Below are positions 1-10,860 of a DNA stretch of 64,000 bases, in pieces. Below the pieces are notes generated by a model. It had not been told where the DNA came from and made no database searches. It saw only the letters and a program-made list of their open reading frames with translations. The stretch is taken from positions 868,001-932,000 of the forward strand of contig JAUPFP010000029.1 in the NCBI GenBank assembly GCA_036925085.1, given 5' to 3'. Made by a program: the position numbers and the translations under genes. The stretch's first letter is position 1; each line of letters opens with the position of its first letter. The stretch is from Brachycybe producta (Eukaryota; Arthropoda; Diplopoda; Playtdesmida; Andrognathidae).

Positions 1-568
1 AAGATTTCAATATGTGAAAAGGTGTAGAAATAAAAAAAAGGCAAAAAATGCAGATTTCATCATTTGAAATCTTTTTCTTCCTTCAAGCTTTCATTCCCTA
101 ATGTAAAATTTCTTCTTTTCAGACCTTTGCCACTACCTTTGTATAGATATACAGTTTGTACACCTTTATAGCTTTGAGATACTTTTAGTTAGTTAATAGT
201 AATGAGGCGCCTATTTTTTATGTGCTTGTTAATTAATTAGCCTTGTGTATGTGTTTGTATGTGGAACACCTGTATATCAGAAATTGGCACATTATTTGAT
301 TACTTATACGACTATAAATGAATTAATTAATTTAGCCAATGTCATTAATTGGCGTGTGGTATGCTGTAGGCCAACACTGTTGTTTATACAGTCTAACCTA
401 ACATATAGTGAGTGCATTGGGGGTTGGGGCGCGACCTCTTTTTTATTTTGTGAAAATGGAGCCATTTTTGTTCAAAAGAAGCAATGAAAATAATAAATAC
501 CTGGTATGCAAAATCCAAAACAGAAAAATCATAACTTAAAAAATATTGAGGTAGTAATTGTCTCTTAT
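1..568. other. AT-rich flank, no gene seen
   Basis: I see no splice-bounded coding exon, RNA gene or clear transposon here. The 80-codon open frame at 245-487 has no recognisable content, and I treat it as chance. Confidence 0.5.
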
Positions 569-741
569 GTTACTGTCAATATGCGGAATAAGTCAATCTG
601 CAGATTTCCTAGGTAGTCTGCAAAACAACCAACCTGCTAGTGAATCTGCAAAACTCAATACACTGTAGGCGTTGAATTTTGCAGATTCACTAGCAGGTTG
701 GTTGTTTTGCAGATTGACTGATTCCGCAGATTGACAGTAAC
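569..741. mobile_element. Foldback element IR-1, copy 1
   Basis: This is a near-perfect palindrome. The left end GTTACTGTCAAT pairs with the right end ATTGACAGTAAC. Inner arms carry the TCTGCAAAA and CTAGTGAATCTGC motifs and their complements, around a centre near 660. Three more copies lie at about 14.2, 31.5 and 48.4 kb. No ORF of transposase size is present, so it is a non-autonomous MITE-like element. The superfamily is not determined; TA-rich flanks would suit a TA target. Confidence 0.85.
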
Positions 742-1345
742 ATATACATAGACTTGACATTTTAATTCTACTTTTAAGATTCAATTTAAATTTAAAATTT
801 AATTTAATTTTTTTATACAAATGGAAGTATTTTGATTAATATTATGGAACCCTTAAAACTCACAAAAGTTCTGTTATACAGTATATAATATATTAAAACC
901 ATTTATATTTGTATTATCTGTCTGCTTTATCATGTAACATGTTTAAAATATGTGCCATTTGAGTACGTAGCGCCATCTAGGTGTGAACAAGATACTTAAA
1001 CAAGTTTTAATTAATAAAAACTAAACAGCTTTGTAGAAATGAATGAATTTTTAAAAAAAAACTATAAAACATTTCCATAAATATAACCCTTAAAGGAAAT
1101 TTCTGTGCACCTTCTATTTTTTTCAAGATGAAATTTAAAAGAAAGCAACTAATTTACAAGAAAAAAGATTCAAAACAGATACAGTAATGTATGGGAAAAA
1201 GCTGTTTTCAAATCAGTGGCGCCACCTATTGGAGATATTTATTGTTAAAACAAGAACACATAGAAATGAGGAAGTTGTTTTCTGCTTTTATTACTTATGT
1301 TGCAAATTGGAATTGTTGATCTTTTTAGGGTGTATTTTGCTTGCA
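742..1345 (+). promoter_or_regulatory. CCDC134 upstream region with two CTCF-like motifs
   Basis: This is the 5' flank of CCDC134. GCGCCATCTAGGTG at 970-983 and GCGCCACCTA at 1219-1228 read on the minus strand as CACCTAGATGGCGC and TAGGTGGCGC. Both are close to the CTCF core consensus. No TATA box or transcription start could be placed with confidence. Protein binding is inference. Confidence 0.4.
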
Positions 1346-3306
1346 ATGGTTTCACCATGGAGTGGATCAGTTAACTTAATGTATCTATTAGTGATTACAA
1401 CCCTTCAAGTGCCACTGTGTCTTCTTACAAGGGCTGGCGACCCCTTGGAGGGTTTGGAAGGATCACCTCTCACTTGTATCCTTTCTACTTTTTAAGCATC
1501 TCACACCTTTTATTTTTTTTTTTTCTCTCCTGATTTTAGGTTTCTATTTTATTACAACTTAAGCTGGGTTTATTATGAAACAGGTTGAACATTAATTATT
1601 CCGTTTTTCAGGAACAAAATTAAGAGAAACTTGATACTGTTTTAAAAACTAGAAAAGGTAGCTCAATCACTAAGGGGTATTTTTCATTTTGATATCTTTC
1701 TAAATAAACTTTTTATAGACAAAAATAAAAAAAATATCGTCTGCTTAAAGGTGAGTCATTTCCAAACTCACTCAAAAAGCTTATTTTAAAAAATATCAAC
1801 ATTAAAATTACCTTAAGTGATGACTTACCCTTCTAGTTTTTAAAACACTTTCAAGTTTCTGTTTATTTTTCACCTGAAAGAGACGGAATAATTATATTAT
1901 TAATATATTTTATTAATTAATATTAATTATGTCTTCAGATGGTTATAAACTAGAACTTTTATATAAAAGTTTAAAACTTTGTTAAAATACTAGAATAATA
2001 AATGCACTGAGCTCTGAAAGAAACTGCCGCTGAAAGTAGTTTCATGACGATATCGTTCAAAATAAATTTGTTTGCAACAGTTTAAAAATGATTCTTTTTA
2101 AAACATCAATGCAACAATACATATGATGATTTTTAAACTGCCATAAAAAGTTTATTTTGAACGATAATCCACACAAGAAACTACTTTTAACATAACCATT
2201 TACTATTCTAGTTTTTATTCTTATTAATTTTGTTTCCAATGAACTGTTGAGACATCCTTAATGTTATTCTAATAAATACACTAACAGATGAGAAATTGTT
2301 GAAATTGAAACATGCGGAACAACTTCAGGCGACCAAATCCATTTTGGCCATTGGAGATTACACGAAACAACACAAAATGCTAACTATAATTTACAACAAA
2401 ATGTTTCAGGTTAATTATTTATTTATTTTGTTTCGAAACAACAGCCGATCTCTGGTGGTCCTTACTGAGCTGTTTCAGACGCAACATTAAGAAGAAATTG
2501 AATGTGTTTTAGAAACTAGAAGAGTAAATGATGTTTTATAAACAGCTGATCATTTTCAAAATGACATAAAAAGCTTATTTTTAAAAGGTATCAACACGAA
2601 AACAGTAGGCCTATTGTTACTCTTCTAGTTTTTTAAAACACTTTTCATGCTCTTCTTATTGCAACACAGTTCGATTTATCCATCCGTTTGACGTCAGTTT
2701 CGTTTAAAATTTCAGATCGTTTCAGATGCGATGATTGTGTTAGAAAGTTCGGGCTATGTTCACGGTGATGATTTACCTACGAACACCACAGTTCGCGATG
2801 GTCAGAAGACGACGAATAGACGCTAAAAGAATGTGTATTCCACTCGTTCGTTTTTGTTTTGTTTCAGCTTTGTCGACGACCATCGAAAACACTTTGTTCT
2901 TCAGTAACATTTTACTTCATCTGCCCGACATCAGCCACAAGATTCTAAGAAATAAGAAAGAATGGAAACTCGTACTTCAGAGAAGTTGGCTATTTTGTAA
3001 CGAGATTCCATATCTGGATAAACAGATGTCCAAGTTACTTCATCTGGTAATTTAGCTTCACCCTTTGTTTCACTTTAAGGAGATTTAATATAAGAATGTA
3101 TTTTTCCCCCCATCCAATTTCGAAAGGCCGGTCAAGAAATCGGTTTCGTCGAAATGGAGCCTAATTACGTGAACCCATTCAAGTCAGTTAAGGAAAAGGA
3201 GTCCATCTTACCGAGTTCGAACATTTCGAAGGAAGTGAAAAGGAAGAAGAAAAAGGAAAAAGCTAGAGGACCAAGAATGAGTAGTGCTTTAGCTGGAGAA
3301 TTATGA
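1346..3306 (+). CDS. CCDC134: CCDC134 family secreted/ER-lumen protein, five exons, complete
   Basis: Coding exons are 1346-1475, 2288-2409, 2716-2800, 2868-3046 and 3127-3306. All have GT donors and AG acceptors. They join in frame to 696 nt, 231 residues plus stop; human CCDC134 has 229. Exon 1 encodes an N-terminal hydrophobic stretch (about residues 12-25, MYLLVITTLQV region) fitting a signal peptide. Exon 2 begins with the family-typical YEKLLKLKHAEQL. Exon 4 matches the central block (TIENTLFFSNILLHLP). The basic tail (KRKKKKEKARGPR) ends in AGEL, where vertebrate members end in an SEL-type ER-retrieval signal. Known family members act in the secretory pathway and are reported to affect the ER chaperone GRP94. 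I chose the ATG at 1346 because it directly precedes the signal-like segment. An in-frame ATG at 1187 would put over 50 unrelated residues ahead of it. Introns 1 and 2 hold IR-2 foldback elements. Intron 3 is only 67 bp. Confidence 0.93.
1594..1896. mobile_element. Foldback element IR-2 in CCDC134 intron 1
   Basis: The left arm holds TTCCG, TTCAGG and AAAACTAGAAAAGGTAGC. The right arm holds their complements (CCCTTCTAGTTTTTAAAACA, then CCTGAAAGAGACGGAATAA). The palindrome is about 300 bp with no ORF. The same arms recur at least ten times in the window. Confidence 0.8.
2029..2195. repeat. Inverted repeat in CCDC134 intron 1, IR-2-related
   Basis: The left arm (GTAGTTTCATG..., then GTTCAAAATAAATTTG) pairs with the right arm (AAGTTTATTTTGAAC..., then AGAAACTAC). 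The inner arm resembles the TTTCAAAATAAAC motif of IR-2, but the outer arm differs. Confidence 0.65.
2484..2665. mobile_element. Short IR-2 copy in CCDC134 intron 2
   Basis: GTTTTAGAAACTAGAAGAGTAA at the left pairs with TTACTCTTCTAGTTTTTTAAAAC at the right. The centre is shorter than in other copies. The element fills over half of the 306 bp intron and leaves both splice sites intact. Confidence 0.75.
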
Positions 3307-3580
3307 TTGCAAAATAAAATGGATCAGATTGTTTAAATATAGTTATGTTTTCTGTTTGTAAGACAACCAGAAAAATGCATTTGAACCCGATTAGAGGCTA
3401 GACGACGTCAAATGATCAAGAAATTAGTTTTGCCCAGACGAAAACTAGTCTCTTAAACAAGTTTTTTGACCGAAAAACGCATTTTACTGGTCTTATGAGA
3501 GAAAAAAAAAATGACACTGGAGACAAAAGAAACGGGAGAGAAAATCATTTTTATTGTATCCAATCGTAAAGTATAAACAT
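3307..3580. terminator. Convergent 3' ends of CCDC134 and RPL9
   Basis: AATAAA on the + strand at 3313-3318, seven bases after the CCDC134 stop, is a possible poly(A) signal. AATAAA on the - strand at 3550-3555 is a good candidate for RPL9. The 274 bp between the two stop codons also contains a short palindrome-like stretch (CTAGACG, then CTAGTCTC). Confidence 0.55.
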
Positions 3581-4629
3581 TTATTCTTGAACGACAGTTG
3601 TTTTCTCCGATACGTAGAGACCATCCAAGAATTTACGGATGTCTTTCCTTTTAACGGACGTCGACTGCTGGATCATAGCGGCTGAAAGAGAGAACGGAGA
3701 TTACGAAAGAACCAGGAAGAGGCTAAGTACGACCGAGGCTATTTACCCGACTGAGAGACGAGCTCGACGTCGTTTCCTTCGAGGATCAATTCGTCCTTTT
3801 GTTTGGTCGAATTGACGCAAGTGACACCTTCTGCCATTTTAACTTGTCGAATGATTTTCTCCCCCAAGAAATTTCTGATCTCGACTAATTTATTTTCTTC
3901 AGTGGTCGTTACGTTGATCGGAAAATGAGCGTAAACGGCCCTCATCTTGTATAGATAACCCTTCATCACAGTAAAAACAAGAGAGATACCCTCTCTTATA
4001 GTTAGGTTACGATACGCTTACCATTTTTTTGCTACTTACCACAGTGACTCCCTTGATCATGTTCTCAATGTGAGTACATACAGTTCGGACCGAAGCCAAT
4101 TCCTTACGAGTTCCGAACCACTTATCCACTTTGAGTGTGTTTCCAATCAGTTGCATGTCGACTTGAACGTGACGGAAATTTCTGGTCAGTTTTCCTCTCG
4201 GTCCCTTGACGGTCACAATTCGAGAAGCAACCTTCACCTTCACTGAAAGAAACCAAAAGACGTGCAAATTTACAGGCCGAAATCGAAATTCTATTCATAT
4301 AGTGCAGAAAGAAAACCAACGATAAAGTTGATTTTTGCATGAAAGAATTTAAAAATTCATTAAAAACTATTAGTTTTAAAACGAGTCATTAGAACAGTTT
4401 ACATCAGAACGTTTTCATTTTTTGAAAGATTTCAACCATGAAAATTAGGAATTTGTATTTTCTAACGAATCATTAATCTCTTCAAAAAGTTGCCTTTCAA
4501 AAATTGTTTCTGTCGTTTTTTCTTCTTCTGCACTTTCGAAACTCTTAATGAGTTCGGTTTAAAATCCGTCTTTTTTTACAGACCATTTTCGGGAATGACG
4601 ACCTCTTGTGATGCTTTAATCGTCTTCAT
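3581..4629 (-). CDS. RPL9: 60S ribosomal protein L9 (uL6), four coding exons, complete
   Basis: Coding exons, in transcript order, are 4629-4584, 4242-4040, 3960-3747 and 3681-3581. They join to 564 nt, 187 residues plus stop; human RPL9 has 192. The protein is the cytosolic large-subunit uL6, which sits near the sarcin-ricin loop and GTPase centre. It starts [16 protein letters not shown]. It contains the uL6 blocks [49 protein letters not shown] and [15 protein letters not shown], then [10 protein letters not shown] near the end. The first donor was set at AATG|gtctgt because this restores GTG (Val) and keeps register with other RPL9 proteins; the alternative GT four bases on breaks the frame. 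The gene is convergent with CCDC134. An AG acceptor just before the ATG indicates a further noncoding 5' exon. Confidence 0.97.
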
Positions 4630-4740
4630 TTTTAGCGCCCCTTCCTGAATAAAAAACAACAAATATTAAACTTAAAAATGTTGAAAAATGTAAAATAATG
4701 AAGCGCGTGGCGCCGCAATGAAGATGAATAGAAGGAGAGA
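4630..4740 (-). promoter_or_regulatory. RPL9 5' UTR acceptor and probable upstream exon
   Basis: On the minus strand, TTTTTTATTCAG followed by GAAGGGGCGCTAAAA and the ATG looks like a 3' splice site 15 bases before the start codon. Further upstream a pyrimidine-rich run (TCCTTCTCTCCTTC, about 4720-4740) could be a 5' terminal oligopyrimidine tract, usual for ribosomal protein genes. The exact start is not visible. Confidence 0.45.
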
Positions 4741-5399
4741 AGGAGGAGTTTCTGAATGCGGTTTAAAAAAAGGACGATTTTCATGGAAATGAACGATTTT
4801 AACGTAAAGAGAACGCATTAAATTTGGTTTTAATAAGTTAATTACGAATGGATGCGAAAGAAAAACCTTAGATTATAAACAGATGAACAATTTCATGCAA
4901 CGTTTTACCTTTTACAGGAGAAGAGAAATATGAAAAATAGAAACCGACCGGAAAAGGAAATGACACTATAATTTCAATATTATATGATTTACACTAGCAT
5001 ACGGTTCTACGTTAAGAGTTGGAAGCATTTAAGATATTACGTAGGTGTAGTAAAATGGCGTTCTAATACCTTCTAACGTATTGAAAGCGACATGTTAGGT
5101 TTTTCTTGTGGCAAGAAAATGTAGCTTCAGATACATGAAGTAATGTTATAACATGATTATTAACAACAGGATTGTATCTGTTTGTTATTGGTTAATTTGT
5201 TACAGGAAGTGAGTAATGCTATCAGATAACAAACTCAAGAAGCTCGTAATTTGACTAATATTAATTTTTAAATCAGAAAATAATTAATTATTAACAATAA
5301 TATTTTATTTATTTATAAAACATTTATTTTAGAGTTTTTATATTTTCTAAAATAATTTACGTTTTTGTCGAAGTTTATTTGTAATACACGTTTTCAAGT
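4741..5399. other. Intergenic DNA between RPL9 and the YIPF5-type gene
   Basis: The DNA is AT-rich and non-repetitive by eye. The two genes are divergent, so this interval should contain both promoters. I could not place a TATA box with confidence. Confidence 0.4.
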
Positions 5400-5487
5400 T
5401 GTTGGCAACACTGCTTTCTCGGAAGTTATTAGTTTTGGGCGGAAGTTCATCGTTGTGCGTTGTCTTTTCGTCGTTTCTGTCGTTCAC
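5400..5487 (+). promoter_or_regulatory. Probable noncoding first exon and core promoter of the YIPF5-type gene
   Basis: Two ETS-type CGGAAG cores (5418-5423 and 5440-5445) precede a moderately GC-rich stretch that ends at a consensus donor, CAC|GTAAGT, at 5488. The acceptor TTTTTGCAG at 6164-6172 lies four bases before the YIPF5 ATG. The implied 5' UTR intron is 685 bp. This is inference from splice signals only. Confidence 0.45.
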
Positions 5488-5865
5488 GTAAGTTTTTTTT
5501 TCACTTTTATTTTCGATATAAATGAACAATTATAACGATAATAGGAACCATTGGTTGCTAAATCAGTTCAATCCCGTGAAATTATGTTTAAAAAATAGTT
5601 GTTAGAGAGGAAAATGGTTACCGAAGCGCTAAAAGTGACCAAGGGTGAAAATGACGTAATAATAGAATTGGGCGCCAAAAACAGCTGAGAGTTTGGCACT
5701 TCTTTTGCAATCCTTATTGACAGCCTTTTAGATGCATTATTACTATATTATCGCGATAACAACAGCATTTTAATGCTCCATTTTCTTATTTTGCGCTATT
5801 AAACTTGCAATAAATTCGGTTTTTTTATGTAAATTGTTGTCTATTTAGTTAAGTATTTGGCTCAA

Positions 5866-5875
5866 CAGGTGGCGC
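5866..5875 (+). promoter_or_regulatory. CTCF-like motif
   Basis: CAGGTGGCGC lies inside the presumed 5' UTR intron of the YIPF5-type gene. It is one of six AG[AG]TGGCGC instances in the window. Binding is not shown. Confidence 0.35.
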
Positions 5876-6176
5876 CGCTTGTCTGAAATTACTGGTTTTC
5901 GTCACAGAATATCTTGACTTTATGGGGATACTGATAATTATCACGTCAATATCTTCAGAAACTGACTTTTTGCCGCCGTTTGAAAATATTATTGACAATA
6001 AACGCCGAAAAATGATTCAAACTTTTGTAATAAAGTTTATTTTCTCAGATCTAACCGCCTTTTGGCGCTTAACGTTTGAGGCTAGCAGCTGCTAATTGAA
6101 AGAATGCTCCCCCAAAACGTTCTTGTTTTGTAATTTACGGTGAAATTGAATTTGTTTCCTTTTTTTTTGCAGGATT

Positions 6177-6710
6177 ATGTCGACTCCTTACAATAATCAG
6201 GATCCGAATAGTGGTTATTACGGATCGCCTCCAGATTATTACAATACGTCGGAAGGTTTTTCTTTCGACATGAGTGCGACCGACTTTGGAGTTGAACAGT
6301 AAGTTTGAGGCTGTTTTCAATAGAAAGGACTATAATGATAATTTACTGTTCTTTTTTTGTTTGCAGACAGTTCGGTTCGTTCGATTACAATAATCCTTCG
6401 GCAGTTCGACAACGTGAAAATGAAGTTTCGCAAGTCGGTTCTTCTACTTTACCTAGTGTTACTAATCAGTACGCGAATAATCCTTATCTGGGTGAATCAC
6501 AAAATTACGTCGGGAGCATCATGACTCCGCAGACGAATGTCTACGAAGGGGTTCAATCTCCGGCGAACTTCGTCGGAGAAGAGGACGAACCTCCTCTCAT
6601 GGAAGGTTCGTATTCGGGGACTTCAAAGAAACATTATAAATTTACAAAATTAATTTTTTTTTGTTTTCTTTGCAGAACTCGGAATCAACTTTGATCACAT
6701 CTTTCAGAAG
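6177..6710 (+). CDS. YIPF5: YIPF5-type Yip1 family Golgi/ER membrane protein, N-terminal exons only
   Basis: Coding exons are 6177-6298, 6367-6605 and 6676-6710. They join in frame through GT-AG introns of 68 and 70 bp. The 132 residues encoded are the cytosolic N-terminus: Tyr/Asn/Ser-rich (MSTPYNNQDPNSGYYG), ending in [20 protein letters not shown], the highly conserved Yip1/YIPF5 motif just before the membrane domain. Family members have five membrane spans and act in ER-to-Golgi vesicle traffic with Rab/Ypt GTPases. The last donor (AAG|gtattt) calls for a further exon carrying the membrane domain (about 150-170 residues). I find no such exon in the remaining 57 kb. YIPF7 is a close paralogue in vertebrates; YIPF5 is the safer name for an invertebrate gene. 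Confidence 0.9.
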
Positions 6711-9160
6711 GTATTTACCAATTGTTTCGAGTAGTTTTTTTTTAGTTGTTTTAACGTGAATTCACAGGATAATGATTGATTTTGTTGGTTGGTTTCCCCC
6801 TTTTTATGAATTTAACAGAAGTTATATAGAAAGTTGCGATTACAGGTTAATTTGTATTGCAAAATCTATATCGTTCAGCGCGGTTTTTTGCTGCATATTG
6901 TGTGGTTTTTTTTTAGAGAGTCTTAATTTTCCAGCTACAACGATTGACTTTTTGAATTTTCTTTTTTTTTTCATTCTTTCTCGAGAGATAAAAAGAGAAA
7001 AATATGAGTATGGTAAGAAATAGAAAGGAAAAATGTTATATTTTTAAACATTTTCTCCTTCTGTTGTAACATAAGTTTGTTTTTTTATTTCGAAATGGAT
7101 GCGACATGACTTTGAATTACATTATTATAATCGAAGGGGGTTGAAAATGGGTTTGATGTAAAGGAGACAGTGGTGATGTTAGTTAACTTTTATGTTCTTT
7201 GATGATGATGATGATGGTGTGAAATGTTGAATGTGTGGTCGTAACGCCTAAAAAAATTCTTCGTGTGAATGAACCTTATCGTCAAGGTCTTTGTTTTTTA
7301 GATTAGAAATCGAGAAAACAGTTTCTAACCAAAATTTGGTTTACGAAACTTATCTGGTTTATATGAATACCCTGAACCAGAAACAAAAAATGCGTTTTTC
7401 ATTTAAAAGAACCTGGTTGGACGTCAGAAATTAAACTAACAACTTTACCTAGACTCGATCAGATTAGTATTCTAGTCTCTAACCAGCTTTTTTACCATTA
7501 TGATTCCATTAACTGTAATTGGATGAAGGATGACAGGAGAAAGTCAAGGAACTGAGAGTCTTGCATTTGTTGCCAAGGGTCATTTGGTAGTCACGTTGAC
7601 GTCACTGATTCCTATCAGTATGAACTGAAAAATGGGTGTATTTATCGGAGGTTTCATGAATTTAATATGAAATGTTGTTTTCGTCACTTTGATGGCCACC
7701 TTTAAGGCACATTTTGTCCATTTTTAAGAAGAAGAAGAAGAAGAAACATGAAAACAAGAAGAGAGATTCGTGTTTATCGAAAATGATGTCGTTTGCATCA
7801 TGTAATGGCTGGAAAAAGAAGAATTTTTATTTGGTCAAGTACATCCAAATGAAATTTAAATTGGACGATCGTATCGTGGAAAAGTGCAAGTTGTGCTTGT
7901 TTCTATTTCTTCAATTTTCCATCCTTTTTTTTGTTTCCTCCCAGTTTCTTGTCCTTCCTTCAAGACGTTTTCTTCTTGTATGTCCAAAATTTGCTTCATC
8001 AGCAGTCGAAATTTCTCTTATTTTTTTTTGACATCGATAAAGAAGAAGAAGAAGAAGACATTTACCAATATTTTCTAAGATATTTATTCTGTTATTCGTA
8101 AGAAATCTTTTGTTGATGCCTAGAGGCAGCAACTCAACCCAATAAAAGAGTGGTGGTAGGACAGTGGAAGATAGATAATGAGAAACCTAGAAAGTGAAAT
8201 TTTGTGCAAACGTTATACTTTTAAACAGTTGGATTGTGGAAACTTTGATAAAAAAAAGTTTCTAACAAGTCTTCATCTTTTTTCAGTTTGTTCTTCATAA
8301 ATTACCTTCAAAGATAAAACGGTTGCTTCCTGTGTCTCATTTTGACATAAAACATTATTCATCATGAAAAACCATCCTACTTTCTTTCTTCCTTTGGGCT
8401 TTCTCAAGTATCTTAACTCGGGGTTTACTGTATTTTTTTTTTGGGCGGTGCGTGTGAATGTATTTATGGGTGAAGTTAAGAGTGAGATGGAGAGAAAACT
8501 ATAAGAATTTTTCAGGGTGTAAGCGATTCTTTTTTTTGGGGATGAATTTTATGTCATAAAAGAATAAGGAGTTTTCAAGGATGTTGTGTGTGACTATAAG
8601 CGTGAAGTTGTGAATATTTACTGTGAAAATGAGAATCCAAAATTGGATTTTATTGCTCCAAATGGAAATATATATAGAAATTCTTAAGGAATATTTTTTT
8701 TGTGTTTTTGGTTTTGTTTTTCTCTCTCTCTCTTATATTGTGGGTCCATAATTTATTATCCAAGAGTAGAAAATCTCAATCTTGTTTAAGAAGAGTTTTC
8801 GGATTAGTTTTCTTATTTTTTTTTTTTTTTGGTTTTACAGAAACGTATAGTAAAATATTTCTCCATCATCTTATTCGTTAGGGGATTCAATTTTTTTATT
8901 ATTTATTTGGCGTTCAATAATTCACTTTTAAAAGGGGATTGTATTCGTTATGGAATTTGGTTATATACTTACAGTTTGGTAAGAGAAGATGTTTGTTTAA
9001 AAAGGAAAGGCTTAAAAAGTGTACGAATGTCTATTGGGCATAAAACATAATTTGACTGAAAGAGAATTTGGATATTTCTTATCTTATATATGGGAATTGG
9101 AGAAAAAAGTGCGGCTTTTCTTAATGTGAATGGTTGAGGAACACTGAAAGTTTGGGCATT
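6711..9160. other. AT-rich stretch, presumed YIPF5 intron
   Basis: I see no coding exon. Contents include GAT repeats near 7200, a weak inverted repeat at about 7300-7510 (TTCTAACCA and TCTAACCAG-type arms), GAA runs at 7726-7745 with GAA runs again at 8040-8057, and a TGACGTCA site at 7597-7604. The 105-codon frame at 7714-8031 is built on these repeats and is not a gene. Confidence 0.5.
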
Positions 9161-9224
9161 TTCAAACTCTTGACGTAAAAAAGCTTGCTTTGAAAGACAT
9201 CAAGACATGAAAATCCTCTTTTTT

Positions 9225-9410
9225 GCGGTCGAAAAGCGCTGACCATCTCTGGTCGGTTAGGATCCGGCAGAGTGCGTCGGCAACCCGGGCCCCGAAACGG
9301 CCAATCGTGGCCAAAGTGGGTTCACGTAGCCCAAAACTGGCCACGGCCGTAATAGGTTGAGAACGGGTAAAAAGTTTACTCCCTAGGGGCGTAAACCCCT
9401 GGAGCATTGA
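9225..9410. other. Isolated GC-rich block of unknown nature
   Basis: The block stands out sharply from its AT-rich flanks. It contains short inverted pieces such as CCGAAACGGCC, GTGGCCAAAG, CTGGCCACGG and GGGGCGTAAACCCC. The minus strand is open for 81 codons across it, but I recognise no protein motif. It abuts a lone IR-2 arm at 9408. It may be a fragment of an older GC-rich repeat. Confidence 0.4.
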
Positions 9411-9545
9411 TGACTTAAGTGATTGAGCTACTCATCTAGTTTGTAAAACAAATTCAAGTTTTGTTTATAAATATTAGGCCTACTTCTTAAAAAAAACAGA
9501 ATAATCAGAGTTCGAGAGGTGTGTTTACACTTTAAAACCATCTTA
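9408..9545. repeat. Single arm of IR-2
   Basis: The arm runs GACTTAAGTGATTGAGCTAC, then CATCTAGTTTGTAAAAC, then the outer segment TCGAGAGGTGTGTTTACAC and AACCATCTTAA. The opposite arm is missing; the GC-rich block lies where it would be. Confidence 0.65.
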
Positions 9546-9994
9546 ACTGAATTAGTAAGCTGGAAACCACTTATACTTGACCAGATCTGCTGTTCTAATA
9601 GCCACTTATATTTCTCTAATCGATAAAATTCATGCATATATCGATATCTACCCCCTTTTTTGGGGGGGAGGGGTGGATTTAAAGGATGATAGTGTGGATT
9701 GGGCATTCTTCTTTGTCCCCCACCTTTTTGTTCATTGTTCCGTTACGTTGACGTTCATTTTTTTATTATTTGCAACCTGTCAATCATCACACATATTTTA
9801 TTATTTTATTTTTGGACATTTCACAAATAAGCGAAGATTAAATTTCTGAGATTTTGGGTGTTGTGTGTGACAGATCTTGCCCCCCCCCCCTCTCCTTTAC
9901 ATTGCAATTCGTTCTCACCCCTCCCCTCTGGTCATCTACGCTCCGTTTAGTCCGTTCAATTTTTTTTTCTTTCTTCCATGTTGTTGGTGGACAC

Positions 9995-10042
<48 letters not shown>

Positions 10043-10761
10043 CTTTGGCTCATTTCTAAATTTACATGTGTGTGTGTTTGTGTCACTGAAGCGTACTGTG
10101 TTGCTTGGTTCCTATCTTGCTGTTTTCTTTCTCTTTTTCTTGCCCTTTTTTTTTCAACTTCCATATCATTGTCATTTTTAGGAGTGACCACCACCACCTT
10201 CCTTCTCTCCTGATGGAGGTGGTCACTTGTTTATGTGTCAAGAGAGAAAGAAAGAGTGAAAGGGTTTTTTGGGGGGTAAGGTGGTAGAACTGGGATTGTG
10301 AGGTATAAACACACACACTGAGAGGGAGAGAGAGAGAGAGAGAGACGATCGATCAAGATTTTTATCCGAACACAAGTCAGAAGAAAAAAATAAGAGGAAA
10401 GTGAAAGTATCTCAAGGATGTCAGCTGCTTGAAGAGAAGTTCAATAAGAGAAGAATTGGAAGTTGCAAGGGCAGCTGCCTCGTTGCTTTTTCCATTAAAA
10501 GATATGTTTGGTGTGGTGGGTCGTGATGATGATGATGATGACGGTGGTGGTCTTGCTTGTAGTGACCCCCCACCCTCACCTCCATCTCTATGTGTTGCAC
10601 TCTTTTTTTTGCCAATCATCATCTTTCTTTCTCTCTCTCTCTACCCTCTTACTTTTTTCAATCTAGTAATACTATTAGTATTACGCTCAGATGTCCGCCC
10701 CCCAAGTCCAAGAACTTATTTTTTTTTTAACTTGAGTCGTCAACTGAGAGATTGAGAGACG

Positions 10762-10828
<67 letters not shown>

Positions 10829-10860
10829 TGAGAGAGAGAGAGAGAAATGTTGACCCAACT
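9546..10860. repeat. Microsatellite-rich segment
   Basis: It includes an (AT)n tract at 9998-10040, a (GA)n at 10323-10344, a GAT run near 10520 and a long (GA)n at about 10765-10850. Open frames here encode IYIYIY or simple repeats on both strands and are not genes. Confidence 0.85.

Noticed and set aside
4243..4583. Possible C/D-box snoRNA in RPL9 intron 1
   Set aside because: CTGATG and TGATT words occur on the minus strand, but no properly spaced C, D and terminal stem could be assembled.
7714..8132. Overlapping Lys-rich and Phe/Ser-rich frames
   Set aside because: They derive from GAA/CTT runs and lack any conserved motif; checked as possible YIPF5 exons and they do not fit.
9854..10213. 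119-codon open frames on both strands
   Set aside because: They read through an (AT)n tract as IYIYIY and through other low-complexity sequence. No start context, splice signal or motif supports a gene.
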